Positions 45,928 through 58,537 of a stretch of 64,000 nt of DNA are shown here, piece after piece. Each line of letters opens with the position of its first letter. The stretch's first letter is position 1. The stretch is taken from NCBI GenBank assembly GCA_031763025.1, contig JASSKH010000010.1:15418585-15482584 (forward strand), read 5' to 3'. Both the position numbers and the translations under genes were made by a program. The DNA is from Macrocystis pyrifera. Its lineage: Eukaryota; Sar; Phaeophyceae; Laminariales; Laminariaceae. Below the pieces are notes generated by a model that did not search any database, was not told where the DNA came from, and saw only the letters and a list, made by a program, of their open reading frames with translations.

Positions 45928-48900
45928 GGGGGGGGGGGGGGCGTACTCATTTGTTGCTTGCCTTAGTCATTTGACCATTGACCACGCATCCCTTTCGAGA
46001 CGGAGCACCGTTCCTACTCCTAATAGAGACACCTCCAACAATTGGGCGCTCATTACGTTGTTTCCATAAATTACATAGAAACTTTTTGCTAATCTTATCC
46101 CCTTCCTGTTTGACCTCCTGTGGCCACCATCTATCTCCTAGGATAGCGATCGTTTTCTCGCTGCTATTTAGTGTATCAAACTCCTCCATGTCACATTCGT
46201 CTATTTTCCTCATCTCCTCTTCCAACACATCCCGTTCCTCCTTGTATATTTCACATTCTCCTACTATGTGAGTTCTACTTTCTATTGCTTTGCCACACGG
46301 GCACATCTGTGCGTCTACTTCCTCCTCTTCCCCGCTACTGGTGTACCTCTTTCTTCTTTCTGGCAGGTCCAGGTCCCCTACACGAAAGTGCAGTTTCAGC
46401 GTTTTCGCGAAGTCCATTGGGCCATGCAGATACGTTTTCATTCCTATTCCTTCCCTCAATCTCCCGTACATCTCTAAGTGTTTTTTCCGATTCCACCTTG
46501 TTTCTTAGCGCTAGCCTTTCCCTTCTTTCTATCCTTTCTTCTACTTCTGCCTTGTACCTCCCAAACTTCCCGGCGGACATCACCTCTACTTGGTTTCCCC
46601 CTAGATCCTTCCATACTTTCTCAACTACGCCATCCCACCTTATTCCAGCTCGTCCTTTTGATACTTTCTCCCGTACAGCTCTATCAACTATGGCTGGCAA
46701 CCTCTTTTTTGGCATGTTCCTTACTTTATATTGCCAGTCTACTTTCTCATGTCTCTATTTGTCTTGAGTGGGCGCATTCCCGGTTCTGCTCTTAATACTG
46801 TATTACTAGTCGTACTTGAGCATCTTAGGATTTTTTTAGCTGCTGTCATTTGTACTGTTTCCAATTGTTTTACGAGTTTCGCGTTCCCTTCCCATACTTC
46901 TCCTGCATATTCTAGCTTTGGTGCTATCACATTCATCAAGATACATCTCTTGATCCTAGTGTCGAGGTTCGGGTCTGTTAGGATCGCATCCATCTTGCCT
47001 ACTTGTGCCTTACCCTTTCCTATTACTTTTGCTATATATGTATCCCAAGAGCAGTCTTTTGAGATCTCTACGCCAAGGTATGTATACTGGTCTACGATCG
47101 GCAATTCATCTTCCCCCTTCCAACTTCCAACTGAAATTTACCGGCTTTACCCTATCTTCGTTGCAAACAACTACTGCGCATTTCTTGACGTTCGCCGTCA
47201 CCCTCCATTTCCTGGTGTATTCTAGCGCCTTCTCTATTTGTTTCTGCAATCCTTCGGGTGTTTCTGATATCCCCACGAAGTCATCCGCAATCATCAATCC
47301 CGACACCGTATCTTCCCCTACCGTGACTCCCTGCCTTGCTCCCTCGACTGCTACTATCAGGTCGTTAATATATATATTGAATAAGTTAGGTGACAACGTA
47401 CATCCCTGTGCAACACCTTGTAAAATATCAACATACTTCGATATTTCCCCGTCCAGCATCACAGCACTTCTCGCACATTCCGTCATGTTTTTCATCATTC
47501 TCCACATCTTTCCTCTGATTCCTATTTCCCACAGTTTTTTCCACAATCCATTTCTCCATACGGTGTCGTAGGCCTTCTGCACATCTAGAAAGAAACAGTA
47601 CGTTGTTAGTCCCGCGTCTTTCTTACCTTGAATAATCTTACCTAAGGTGTACACATGGTCTACGCAGCTACGGTTTGGCCTAAACCCTGCTTGCCCTTCG
47701 CTTATTTTGTCTTCCTTCTTTATCATCGTTCCCATTCTATCGTTCAAAATCTTACAAAATGTTTTGCCTACTGTGCTTAGTAGCGTTATCCCTCTGTAGT
47801 TCCCCGGGTCAGCCTTATCTCCTTTCTTGAATAAATTTACTGCTACTCCTTCTCTCCACCTCCTAGGTGCGTACTCGTTTTTCCATATCCAGTTATACAA
47901 CATAACCATCATGGTAAGCATTCCTTCTCCCCCGTACTTCATAAATTCATTCACTATTTGGTCTGCCCCTGCTGCCTTTCTATTCTTAAGTTTAGCTACA
48001 CACTTATTTACCTCTTCTTCCCTGGTGAATTCTCTCTGTAACCCTCCCGAACCACTGTCTTCCCTTTCTGATGTATCTACGTTCGCCTCTGCCCACGCGT
48101 TGATTTCCTTCTCGAATTCTGCATCGAACGTTTCGTTGGCTGTGGGTGTTCCTAGCTTTCGGTAATGCTCTACTAGTACCTCCCTTTTCCCCTTCGAACT
48201 ACTATAATAATCATTTTACCGTTCTGTGCTCTTAGAGTAGCTATTCCCGTGTCTGCCTCTCCTGCTTGTCTGTCAAGTATCCCTTTTATCCCTACCCACA
48301 CCTGCTTCATCCCGCCCTCAAAGTCTTCATTTGTTTTATTTACTACGTCTTTCCATATCCCTTTCTTCTTCTTCTCTACCATCTCTTTTACTTTCTTTCT
48401 AGCTATAGCATACTCCTCCCACCCTGTCGAAGTTTTACTCGATGTATACCTTGCGTGTGCCTTTCTCCTTGCTCTTAGAACCTCTTTCACTTCTTCATCC
48501 CACCATTTTACCGCTCTGTTGCATACTATCAACTTCTTCCCTATTACTTTACTTGCTGTGGTCTTGACCAACTGCTCCCATCCTTCTAATATCCTAGCTC
48601 CTGCATCATCCCTTTCTATATCGTTCCTTGTTGTACCTATTATTTCCAACAGCTCGGAAAATTTCTCTGCATTTTTGGCCATCTCTTCTTGGAACTCTTC
48701 CCGTTTCTCTTTTACTTCTAGTTTATCTATTCTCCATCTATACAATTTCCTACCTCTTCTATGTTTGATAACTCTCGTCTGTTGACTGTCTGTCCATATT
48801 AGACAGCGATCCGTAGTTCCTATGTCCGCTGCGCACACATGTAGTTCCGTTTCCTTACCACTTCCATTTTCTACTAACTATAAAGTCAAGGATAGAGCTT

Positions 48901-50110
48901 TCTCTCTTTTGTATGCACTGTCTAGTCCATTCCGGTTCTGCCTTTTTTACTCTGTCGTTCAACGTTTTCATCTCATTGTGCTTGAGGAGCTTCAACATCT
49001 CTTCCCCATTCTTATTCTTAGTTACTTCCCCATACTGTCCAATGTTCTCATTCAGTTTGCTTGCCCTCCCAATTCTTGAGTTAAAATCTCCCACTAGTAC
49101 TACTTCTCCTTGCCTCTTATACTTCTGTACATCTATTGCTACTTCTTCGAACTTCCTCTGTATATCTTTTATCGTATTCTTCGACTCTGGGGGCATATAT
49201 ATGTTTCCTAAGAAGTAATATTTCGCTCCCCGCTCCCCTGGAATCTTAATCCATATGCTTTCGTCGAATTTAGTGTCTTTGATCACCTCTATTATGTCAC
49301 ACAGGTATTCTTTGACTAGGAACCCCACACCCCCCCCCGCCCCCCCTATTCTTGCTATTCTGTCCCTTCCTCTTTTTTCCCTATCCATGCGTACTCTCCA
49401 ACTTTGGATCTTATCTCCCCTCCTTCTTTCTCCCACGACTCTTGAATTCCCACTTTGTCTAGGTCGCGCTTACTTACTTGTTCGGCAATTTCGATTCTTT
49501 TGCGCTCTTCCGTGGCGAAGCCACATACGTTCCATGATCCTATTCTCAGCCTCCTTTTCGTTTCACTATCCGCTCTAGTCTTACCTGTTCTTTCTCCGTT
49601 GTCGCCACGAGTATTTCTGTTATCTCTTCTTTGAGCATTATTTTCGTTTCCGTTTCTGTTCTTGTCTGCTTGTTCTTCGCCCCTACGTTTCTCCCCCTTT
49701 CCCTTTGAGCCACTTGCTGTTTCCTGCCTCCCCCTACCTTCGTTCACCCTAGGGCTACGTCTTAGTTTCGTTATTCCATTAGCTATACATACTCTCCATC
49801 CTAGTCTTCTAACCCATGCCGACACTTTTTCTGTCTCTATCCTCTGCCACTCCATGCTCGCTTTCAGCTTCAGAGTGACTCGAAAGTGTTCTCCCTCTCG
49901 TTCTACGTTTCCTATTGCAAAGCAATACAGTCCTACTTCGTCGCACTTCCTCTTGAACTCAATCCTTGTCATGTCGCTTGGAACTCCAAATATCAGCACT
50001 ACTAGTACTTTACCCTGCCAATCTTTCTTTCTCCACCCACCCTTCCTCACCGTATTTCTCCTAATCTCTTCCGAGAATATCTCCAGCTTGTTTGTGTTCA
50101 TAGTGGTAGT
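45928..50110 (-). mobile_element. Non-LTR retrotransposon (LINE) with C-run tail, inactive
   Basis: A 4.2-kb element on the minus strand with one long ORF in the order: N-terminal basic region, AP-like endonuclease, reverse transcriptase, C-terminal CCHC-like motif. It ends ATGAGTAC followed by GCCCCCCCCCCCCC (13 C, plus-strand G 45,928-45,940), not poly-A. The start ATG is at 50,101. It lies directly downstream of the CDK5RAP1 gene in opposite orientation. Six frame breaks make it a dead copy. No target-site duplication could be fixed. Confidence 0.9.
45947..50101 (-). pseudogene. LINE ORF: endonuclease plus reverse transcriptase, six frameshifts
   Basis: Read 5' to 3' on the minus strand: 50,101-49,370, basic N-terminus then LRIGSWNVCGF (endonuclease start); 49,436-48,855, endonuclease with VLVGDFNSRIG and SILDFIVSRKW; 48,838-48,190, the last endonuclease block, where the usual S/T-D-H reads TTDRCLIW, then a charged spacer; 48,170-47,115, reverse transcriptase with FKKGDKADPGNYRGITLLST, GFRPNRSCVDHVYTL, DVQKAYDTVW, GVAQGCTLSPNLFNIYINDL and MIADDFVG at the catalytic site; 47,104-46,740, thumb-like part (YTYLGVEISKD); 46,715-45,947, C-terminus with CPCGKAIESRTHIVGEC. 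The frame changes near 49,370, 48,850, 48,190, 47,115, 46,740 and 46,470, several in A- or G-runs. The lost endonuclease His and the frameshifts argue against activity. Confidence 0.88.
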
Positions 50111-50811
50111 GGGAAGTGTTCAAGTTACTGGGACTTCCCAATCCTAGTACTCGTTGAGGGTCTGGTGTCTTTCAGTTCTTTTGCCGGCGCACCACACTAA
50201 ATAGTGTCTCCAACACGGGCTCGTAGCCTGGAGCCAAGTTCAACACCCTTAACACAAGTACCCCACGTTTGTGTCAGGCGATCTGCATGGTAGCCATCCT
50301 GGCGTCCCACGATCGTATCTTCTATCTTCTTGCCCCTGGTTGCTTTCCTCCAGGGAGGTCATTTTCACCGTGCAAGGTTCAAGGACGGCTTGCATAACAC
50401 AAAGTCTTACTCACACATCGGGATGCCCCGTACGTCGCTTCGCTTTCTCCGTCATATGTACGTTTCACCATGGGTAACTACCCCACTAATGCTCCCGAGT
50501 AGACCTTCACTGCCGAAAGCTTGGCCAACAATCCCCCCACATTTTGTACCGGCTTCTATCCTTCAAGATATCAAGATATCTACGTACCGCTTGGTGCTCC
50601 TTCTCTTAGGTCATGCACCCGGGGAGGGGGGGGGCGGGAACGGTATAGTAGACTCTTGTGGCCGCGGCGTTTCCAGAAGGCCGCTGAGGCTAAAACCTCT
50701 TTTAGTACGAATTGAGCTGGAAATATAATTCACGATAGTAGTCGGAGTGAAGGAGACTCTCGTCGCCCCCGCCGTCTGTCGTTTTTCGTGGACTTCCCCG
50801 CGGCGTTGTCC
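50111..50811. other. Possible LINE 5' UTR and flank, no gene recognised
   Basis: No repeat, promoter or gene could be supported; the 5' boundary of the LINE may lie inside this stretch. Confidence 0.4.
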
Positions 50812-51085
50812 GGCTCGTCGGTGCCGTTGCCGTATACCGCATAATAACACGCGAGATAGAAGATAGCACACACCCTGGGACGAATTTCGAAACCGATTTT
50901 CCCGAAACCATGCCTTAAGGGGGGCACACACAACGAAAATGGTGGCTTCGTCGGTGTCGTTGCCGTATACCGCATAATAACACGCGAGATAGAAGATAGC
51001 ACACACCCTGGGACGAATTTCGAAACCGATTTTTTCCCGAAACCATGCCTTAAGGGGGACACACACAACGAAAATGGTGGCTTCG
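50812..51085 (+). repeat. Tandem duplication of a ~132-bp unit
   Basis: Unit 1 starts at 50,812 (GGCTCGTCGGTGCCGTTGCC) and unit 2 at 50,944 (GGCTTCGTCGGTGTCGTTGC); a third begins at about 51,080. The units differ by a few bases and a short T/C-run length change. Confidence 0.92.
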
Positions 51086-51192
51086 GAAAATTGCTGTCGA
51101 GATATTTCCGTAGACGCGTCGCTCGACGTTTACTCTCTCCCCGTTGTCGAGGAAACCGCCTTTGGAATTCGTCCGTGGGGCTGTGATATTTT

Positions 51193-51500
51193 GTTCACCC
51201 GTGTGATATATATATTATTGTAGGGCAGGGCAAGGGTTGCCCCGCTGTTCCCTAGGGTTTTACCATAAAAGTAGGGCAGGGCAAGGGTTGCCCTGCTGTT
51301 CCCTAGGTGTTACAATATACCTGGTAACAAAAAAAGGTTGGACGGAGGTATGAAAATTCTTTCGCGACGTCGATATTGTTCACCCGTGTGTGATATATAT
51401 ATATATATATATTATCACCTGTGTGCTAATTCATCACCCGTGTGATACATATATATATATTATGACCCGTGTGTTATATCATCACCCGTGTTACACGGCA
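51193..51500 (+). repeat. TCACCCGTGTGATATATATA repeats and a 50-bp tandem pair
   Basis: TCACCCGTGTGATATATATA-type units occur at 51,195, 51,380, 51,430, 51,464 and 51,482. Inside them GTAGGGCAGGGCAAGGGTTG...CCCTAGG is duplicated (51,220 and 51,271). Confidence 0.8.
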
Positions 51501-51509
51501 CCAACGAAC

Positions 51510-52674
51510 GTATCATCAGAACGTATGCCTTGAAGCCCCGATGGATGATGTCCAACACCACGGCACAGCTTTTCTATATCTGCGTATGATACGTACACAG
51601 ACAAAAAAAAAAAACACACGGAGAGAGCAGGAAAAAAGCTGCCTGTGGTTTGTTTATAGATACGTCATGGCAGACAATCTTGTGCGCCTCTCCCGACTGC
51701 ACCCTCTGCGAACGAGAAAAGGAGAAAAAAAAAAAACTCTACGGACCGTTCGACAGAACACGGTATATAGGCAAAGGTTTTCATTTACCCGACATAAATA
51801 ACCCTGCGCCTAAAGTCCCTAGGAATATATTCCGTGACACAACGATTATCTCCGTTTTTGGTTCGTTGGGTCTTGAGCCGACTTTTTCTCATACAACTGG
51901 CGTAAAAACGTAAAAACCGCCGCCTGCTGAGCGTTTTATGGCAGGTTACGGGCACGTTTTGGACTCTTTTTTTTTCGTGATATACCAGGTACCTGCGGTA
52001 AAAGAAGGTCCCAGTAAACTGGGCAACATTCGGCAACGTTTCGGCTGGGGCTCATAGAACAGGTGTGCAAATTTCAGGGTCTGACTTTGAAAAAATAAAA
52101 AATAAAACGACCGAGAACATTTGGACTATTATATTGAGCGGAAACATTTGACCAGGTAGCTGCTACCTTGTCACACTTGAAAATCACGGCACAGCCCTTC
52201 ACAGCCTCGTAACTACTTACAACTGCAGTTGCAGCCGAGGATAGAGAAAACTGGACGTTAAATTTTACCTCGCATTGATACCTACTTCTCACATCAGTTC
52301 TTCGAATATCTGCGCGAGACTTTTGTACCTAAAGTACGTGGCTTGGAAAAAAATATATATAATGGCACAGCACACAGTATAAATTGTTCAATAAGGCGGG
52401 TGCTTGGGACCCTGAAAAAAAAAGGCCGGTTTCGAGACGATAGAAAAAGCACACCGAAGTTTCGCTGATACAAGGGCCACTCTCATTTTCACAACACACC
52501 AGGTGCCTACTGCTGCTGTAGGCACCAGCAGCTTGTTCAGCAGCTTTCGCATGAAGTACCAGCCAGGTACATGAGACACCAGTAGCTTGTTCAACATCTT
52601 TCGAATGGAGGCACATACCTCGCGCTGTCCTTCTCATCTTTGCATCTACAGCAGTACTGGACTCTATCCACGCA
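51510..52674. other. Intergenic, no gene recognised
   Basis: A-runs near 51,604 and 51,726, TACCAGGTA at 51,983, and short frames only. Confidence 0.45.
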
Positions 52675-52900
52675 TCGGACATGTTGATGATCTAGATCCT
52701 TCAGCGCAGACAGATCCTTGACCTGTAAGATCTACAATATATCATCCTTAGGCCGGGTAGAAGGCAGTCATACAATCGACATCATCTATCATAGCACACG
52801 TTTCCTGGGTTGGATCTGTACTTTACGAGCACAGATCCGGCACAGCATCTAATCTCATACCGGCAGACTGGGATCCAGATGAACTACAACTACAGCAAGT
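52675..52900 (+). repeat. GGATCTGT...ACAGATCC hairpin repeat family copy
   Basis: ATCATCTATCATAGCACACG, TTTCCTGGGTTGGATCTGTA, CTTTACGAGCACAGATCCGG and CACAGCATCT follow the order of the other copies. Confidence 0.72.
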
Positions 52901-52904
52901 AGAT

Positions 52905-53493
<589 letters not shown>

Positions 53494-53617
53494 CGGTCCC
53501 CTACAAGCACGGCTAAGAGAGGCCGTTCGATGAAAGAGTGTTCGCTCAAAAACTACGCCAATCCCGATCTCGAAACACACTTCTTGAGCACCTTTCCTGT
53601 CACGAACACCACTTTGC

Positions 53618-53652
53618 CGTGCCGTGCCGTGCCGTGCCGTGCCGTGCCGTGC
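53618..53652 (+). repeat. (GCCGT)n microsatellite
   Basis: Seven units of TGCCG read GTGCCGTGCCGTGCCGTGCC. Confidence 0.9.
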
Positions 53653-54023
53653 CGCACAGCCTCTACCTCGCATATCGTGCGCATACAGGCAGTCATAGAC
53701 CCACCGCGGTGCAGCATGGGTCCGTGGGGAAGAATCTCAACCCACTCTAGATCAACGGCGTGTGTGACAGGGGGACTCATTTTTTTTGGAAGAACCTTGC
53801 TCGTTCATCCCCCCCCCCCCCCAAAAAAAAAAAAAGAGAAAATAGTCTTGGAGCCGTCGTGAGCGACGCCTTTCCCTCCATTCAAGTCCACCAGACATTC
53901 GCAGACCGCGATATTCGTTCAAACACGGGTGGGTGTGGAAGAACGTTACTCGTAGAACAACGCCGCGCCCCGGGAACCCTCCCATAGAAATCGTGACACA
54001 GGGCAATCCAAATTTCGGCCAGC

Positions 54024-54094
54024 CCCCCCCCCCCCTCCCGCCCGGTCATATGACTACGGCCATGCACGATAATGAGTACCCCCCCCCCCCCCCC
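54024..54094 (+). repeat. Minimal poly-C element: 36-base LINE/SINE 3' end between two C-runs
   Basis: A C-rich run (54,024-54,045) is followed by GGTCATATGACTACGGCCAT, GCACGATAATGAGTAC and about 17 C. Only the terminal ~36 bases of the family are present, so this is an extreme 5' truncation sitting inside a C-rich site. Confidence 0.75.
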
Positions 54095-54099
54095 CCTCC

Positions 54100-55720
54100 C
54101 CGAGGCCAACACGCCATACCAGGTGCAGAGTTACCATATACCTACCCACTAGCACGGGAGAGAAAACATACCTTTCTCTGCGTGCCCACACGCGCAGTTA
54201 TGATAATACATTCGAACGATGGCACAAAAAACATACACACACACGAAATCCAAACGTCAACGACGGGGCCAAAACGTCCGCCGGACACAAAATATCTGAA
54301 AACACAAAACTCAAAAAACAAAAACAAACAACAACAAAAAAAAAAAAAAAACTAAAAAGAGCCGGAAAAATCCGATGATACCGGACGGCCGCGGACGCAC
54401 TGAGACGACCAAACAAAACCTACCCCGTCACGCCCCCATTACAGCATGGCATCGTTCTAGGTATCTTTCTCAGACTTCTATACAGAACATGCCATTAATA
54501 GGACGCTCTCTACAGTAGGACACCACGTTGCGGCTGCTGCTCCGACTCGTAAGTAGTAGACAGATCGCGAACCGCCGTCGTTGACCACCGGTGAAGTAAG
54601 TTACTCTGGAGCCATTGGCAGCTCAGTCTGTGCCGGTGTCCAGGTGTCCAGAAGAAAAACGAAATACACACAGCCACCTTTCGCGACCGCCCCTGCCTTT
54701 TCACACGTGCAGGTGCGCAAGCACGTTCTGCAGAATAAATAATCACTTGACATGTACCCGAATAATAGTATACCTGTAATATAGAAGAGCTTCGGTCGAA
54801 ATCCAAGGGTTCTCGAAGCCTAAAGAAAAGAAAAAAAAAACGGTATGGCATCCTGAGTGCTAAAATATGCGTCGCCACAACAGCACGCAGTAAACGGCAG
54901 GCCAATAATAAATTACGTTATTTTTTCGGTGGGGAGTGACAAAAAACACATCACGTCAAAACGGAAACAACTTTCTCTCATCAGATAACACCGCTTGTTG
55001 TTGGGGGAATAAAGCTATTGAACACGAAAATAGTCATCAACGTAAGCATGCATGCATGCATGCACGCGTGCATGCAGACGTGTTCACACGTAAAGGAAGA
55101 GACGGCACAAGAAAAGCAGAGACGCACCTTTCCACCCCGAAAATCGAAATGGTTGTTCGGAGTCCGGCCCGCGCGAAAGCGACCAGGCGGCATAAAAAAG
55201 ACGCGCGCGCGCAAAAAAAAAAAAAAAAAAAAGGCACGCGAGAGGTCTCAGGAGTGCGTTTGCGCGCTACGCCCGTCGGTGACGAGCCGCCAGCGTGGCA
55301 GCGGCAGCCGCTGCACCCAGCACGCCCACGAGCGCCACGACGGTAAGCTTCGACGGGCCACCGGCGAAACGATTCGCGCCGCTCCCCTGTGCCAAAGACC
55401 TACGGCGCGGAAGGCAGAGAGACAAGAAAAGCGCGCGAACGCGGGAAGCACGAGACAAGACACCACGTACGTACGTACGCAAGAGGGAAACGGATGCAAC
55501 GAAGATGGTAAGGTTTCATGTACCCACCACAACAAAAGACGGAGAGAGTGGACTGCATAAGATGTGAGCACCGCTTGAATGTTGAAGAACGCCAAAGGCA
55601 ACACGAGACAGACGAGAAGGCTGCACGCACGTATGATATAGCGCAGAAACGTCGAAAAAAAAAAAAACACCTCACGTAGAGAGCTGGCCAGGTATTGAAC
55701 AAACATCGGATAGACCAGAC
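54100..55720. other. Intergenic, no gene recognised
   Basis: Contains an A-run near 54,336, a GCATGCATGCATGCACGCGT block near 55,047, and A-runs at 55,213-55,232 and 55,656. Lys/Arg-rich frames here look like artefacts of A-rich text. Confidence 0.45.
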
Positions 55721-55721
55721 A

Positions 55722-55985
55722 AATCATCTACAGATCATCCATTCCCAACTTAAATAATCCAGATCTTGCAGGGCAGATATGTAGATACATTCCTGATCTG
55801 AACGATCTGTATGATCTAGCTCATGTTGCCACCGGGTGGGAGCCGTCTTATCTGCGTGATCTACAGTAGCACACGGTTCCTGCGCTCGATCTGCCCTAAA
55901 GGCAGATCCCGCACAACACCTCATAACTGCAGGTTAAGACCTGTAGATGATCTACCTCTAGATGATCTACCTGTAGACAATCTAA
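55722..55985 (+). repeat. GGATCTGT...ACAGATCC hairpin repeat family copy
   Basis: ACAAATCATCTACAGATCAT, CATTCCTGATCTG, ATCTACAGTAGCACACGGTT, CCTGCGCTCGATCTGCCC, GGCAGATCCCGCACAACACC, TAACTGCAGGTTA: the same order as 39,440 (minus) and 52,675. Confidence 0.72.
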
Positions 55986-56267
55986 ATCGTGATATTTCCG
56001 AGGTTCTGAAGCAGTTGGCAAAACAGGTTTGTCGACGAAGTACCAACAACTCTCGCAGAAACAGTTTCTTGTGGTGTGCGCAGCAAGCTGGTGCGGTCGT
56101 TCAGCTCGAACGAGCATGCGCTGGAACCAATAAACTCGTGCGGAAATTCCCTCTCACAAATCATTTCGCCAGAATCCCGCCCGCACTTCTCATGCGGGAC
56201 AGGCACGCCATATATCACTACATGCAAAATACATGACTCTTCGATACCCGCGGACGAAAGCAATACC

Positions 56268-56384
56268 GGGGGGCTAACCCTTACACGGCGAATTGCAGCC
56301 AGTCCCGTTTAGGGGACTACTTACTTATACTTTGAGTGGTGTGTCTCCAAAAAGAAACTGCAGCCTAAAAAGGCTAAAAGGGTT
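56268..56384. mobile_element. MITE family 2 copy, diverged
   Basis: CTAACCCTTAC, GCAGCCAGTCCCGTTTAGGG, then CTCCAAAAAGAAACTGCAGC and CTAAAAGGGTT follow the family outline with many changes. Confidence 0.55.
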
Positions 56385-56740
56385 GAGGGGTGTGAGATGC
56401 ACGCTACGATGGAGGTACGTACGTACCAGGTAGCATTTTTCGGCCAAAACATTTCCGACTATTATAGCCGGGCGTCTTAACCCAAAATAAAACCGTCAGC
56501 ATACCATCGGCGTTTTAGAGTAAGTTTCGTGGTATCCCTATTTGATAGTCCTACTAACAGTAGGCTCTGACTTGTTTTTTTTCATCGGGTTGCACTTTTA
56601 TGCATTAGCTTTTTCTCGAAATCAAATTTATAGGACCCTCAGAACATGTGCCTCGTACAGCAGGTGGTGCTCCTATCGCAGCATGCGTCGTCACCACAAG
56701 ACACAACCCGCAAACTTGCGCCATCCGAATGAGATATCAG

Positions 56741-56806
56741 CAACGCTAAAGCAACGCTAAAGCAACGCTAAAGCAACGCGAAAGCAACGCGAAAGCAACG
56801 CTAAAG
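56741..56806 (+). repeat. 11-bp tandem repeat (GCAACGCTAAA)n
   Basis: Six units of GCAACGC[TG]AAA lie immediately beyond the 3' end of the minus-strand PPIP5K-type gene. Confidence 0.92.
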
Positions 56807-56815
56807 GTGCGCCGC

Positions 56816-57750
56816 CTAAAAGAAGGGTCGATTATTTTGAGCAATGCACAAATACGTCGGCAGACGCCCTCCTAACCTTTTGTTGTTTGCACCAAGGCTT
56901 CCCCTCCTCCTCCTCCGGTGGTGGGAGTCGTGGTCATCGTGGTCGTCGTCGTCGTCGTCGTCCTCCTCCTCCTCCTCCTCCTCCTCGTCTGGAGAGGTGC
57001 TCGACAAGCTACGCTCGTCGAACATTTCGGACGTGGATCGGCCAGACAAGAATGAATCGGACGCCAGCCGCGAATGCACCGCCCTCTCGATATCGCTCTC
57101 GAACTCGTCTTCCTCGTCTTCCTCCCCCCCTCCTCCTCCTCCTCTCCTCCTCCTCCCTCTCCTCATCGTCGTCCGTGCCGTCGTCTCGATCGTTGTCTCC
57201 CTCGCTTCCCCCCAGCCCGTCACCGGCCAGATACGGGCTGCGGTACTCTTGCTCGTCCCAATTTTTTTCGTCCCTTGAGCTCCTCCTGAAATCTTGGACG
57301 CTCGTGTCCCCGCCGTAGTCGTTCATCATTCTGCCGTGCACTTCGGAGCGACACCGACGACGGTTTTCCTCCCCCGGATGGGCCTGCGACCCTGACAGCG
57401 AGCGTCTCTCATTCTTGCCCTCCGTTCGCTGCGCGGTCACGTGGACCCCGTTACCATCCGCCGCTCCAGCCACCCCACTTCTTGCGCCCACTTCTGCCGT
57501 CCGTTCCCACCCTTCACTCTTCTGGCTGAGGTTCTCGCCCTCCTCCTCTTGCTGGTGGTGCTGGTACCGTCGGCGGTCGGCGCCGTCATCGGGAGGGGTT
57601 TCACCTCCGGCGCGTTGAGCATGCTGCTGCTGCTGCTTCTTCTTCTCCCGCTGCTCGAGCGATTCGCTTCTGGTGGTAGAGCCACTTCCCATCCTTTGAA
57701 AGCTCCCGCGCGTCGGCTGTTGCTGTTGTTGTTCTTGCTGTTGTTGTTGC

Positions 57751-57804
<54 letters not shown>

Positions 57805-58492
57805 TTCTGTTGTAGTTGCTGCTGCTGCACAACCTTGTCCAGCTTGCCTAAGATCGCGTCCGCCTCGCTGTCCCCGTCAGTTGCGCGTTCCTTCGCTGCC
57901 AAGGCTGATTTAGATAAGAGTCCAAGCGACAACAGGAAACAAAAACAACCAGTCAAAACACCAACAGGGAGGAGAGAAAGACAGAAGCGGCGGGAACGGC
58001 GGGATACGAAAAGCACCAAAAAAAAAAAAAATCCCCCTGAAAAAGCAGAGGCGAGACCTCGAGTTTCGCGTTTGAATACGCATTCGACAGGTTGAACCAT
58101 CCAAAGAAAGCAGACACCAGCTCCCGAGCGCTGCCACAAGCTTGCGGCGCAACAACAACCCTGCCTCCGCTCGGGGTCAACAAGATCAAACACGAGGGGT
58201 GGAGAACAAAACACAAAGACGCCCAGCTGCGGTGCCATACACCCACCCACCCACCCACCCACCCACCCACCCGGCCAAGATTCGGCTGCTTCTCGGCTCT
58301 CACCTATCGCAGCGTCGAGCGTGTCCTCCACCTGCTTGCACGTAAGGTGCTTGTGGAGAGGGACGAGAGGCGCGGTGTGCAGGTGATCTCCCGACAGGAG
58401 GGGGTGCTTCACTACCCCAGGGCTGAAGTGGATCTCCACACGGAACCGCGCGGGATCTTCCGGGGCCTGCGCGCAAAAGCACACACCGGCGA

Positions 58493-58537
<45 letters not shown>

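Noticed and set aside
48173-50147. Long Ser/Leu/Phe-rich plus-strand frames over the LINE
   Set aside because: Antisense shadows of the minus-strand LINE ORF.
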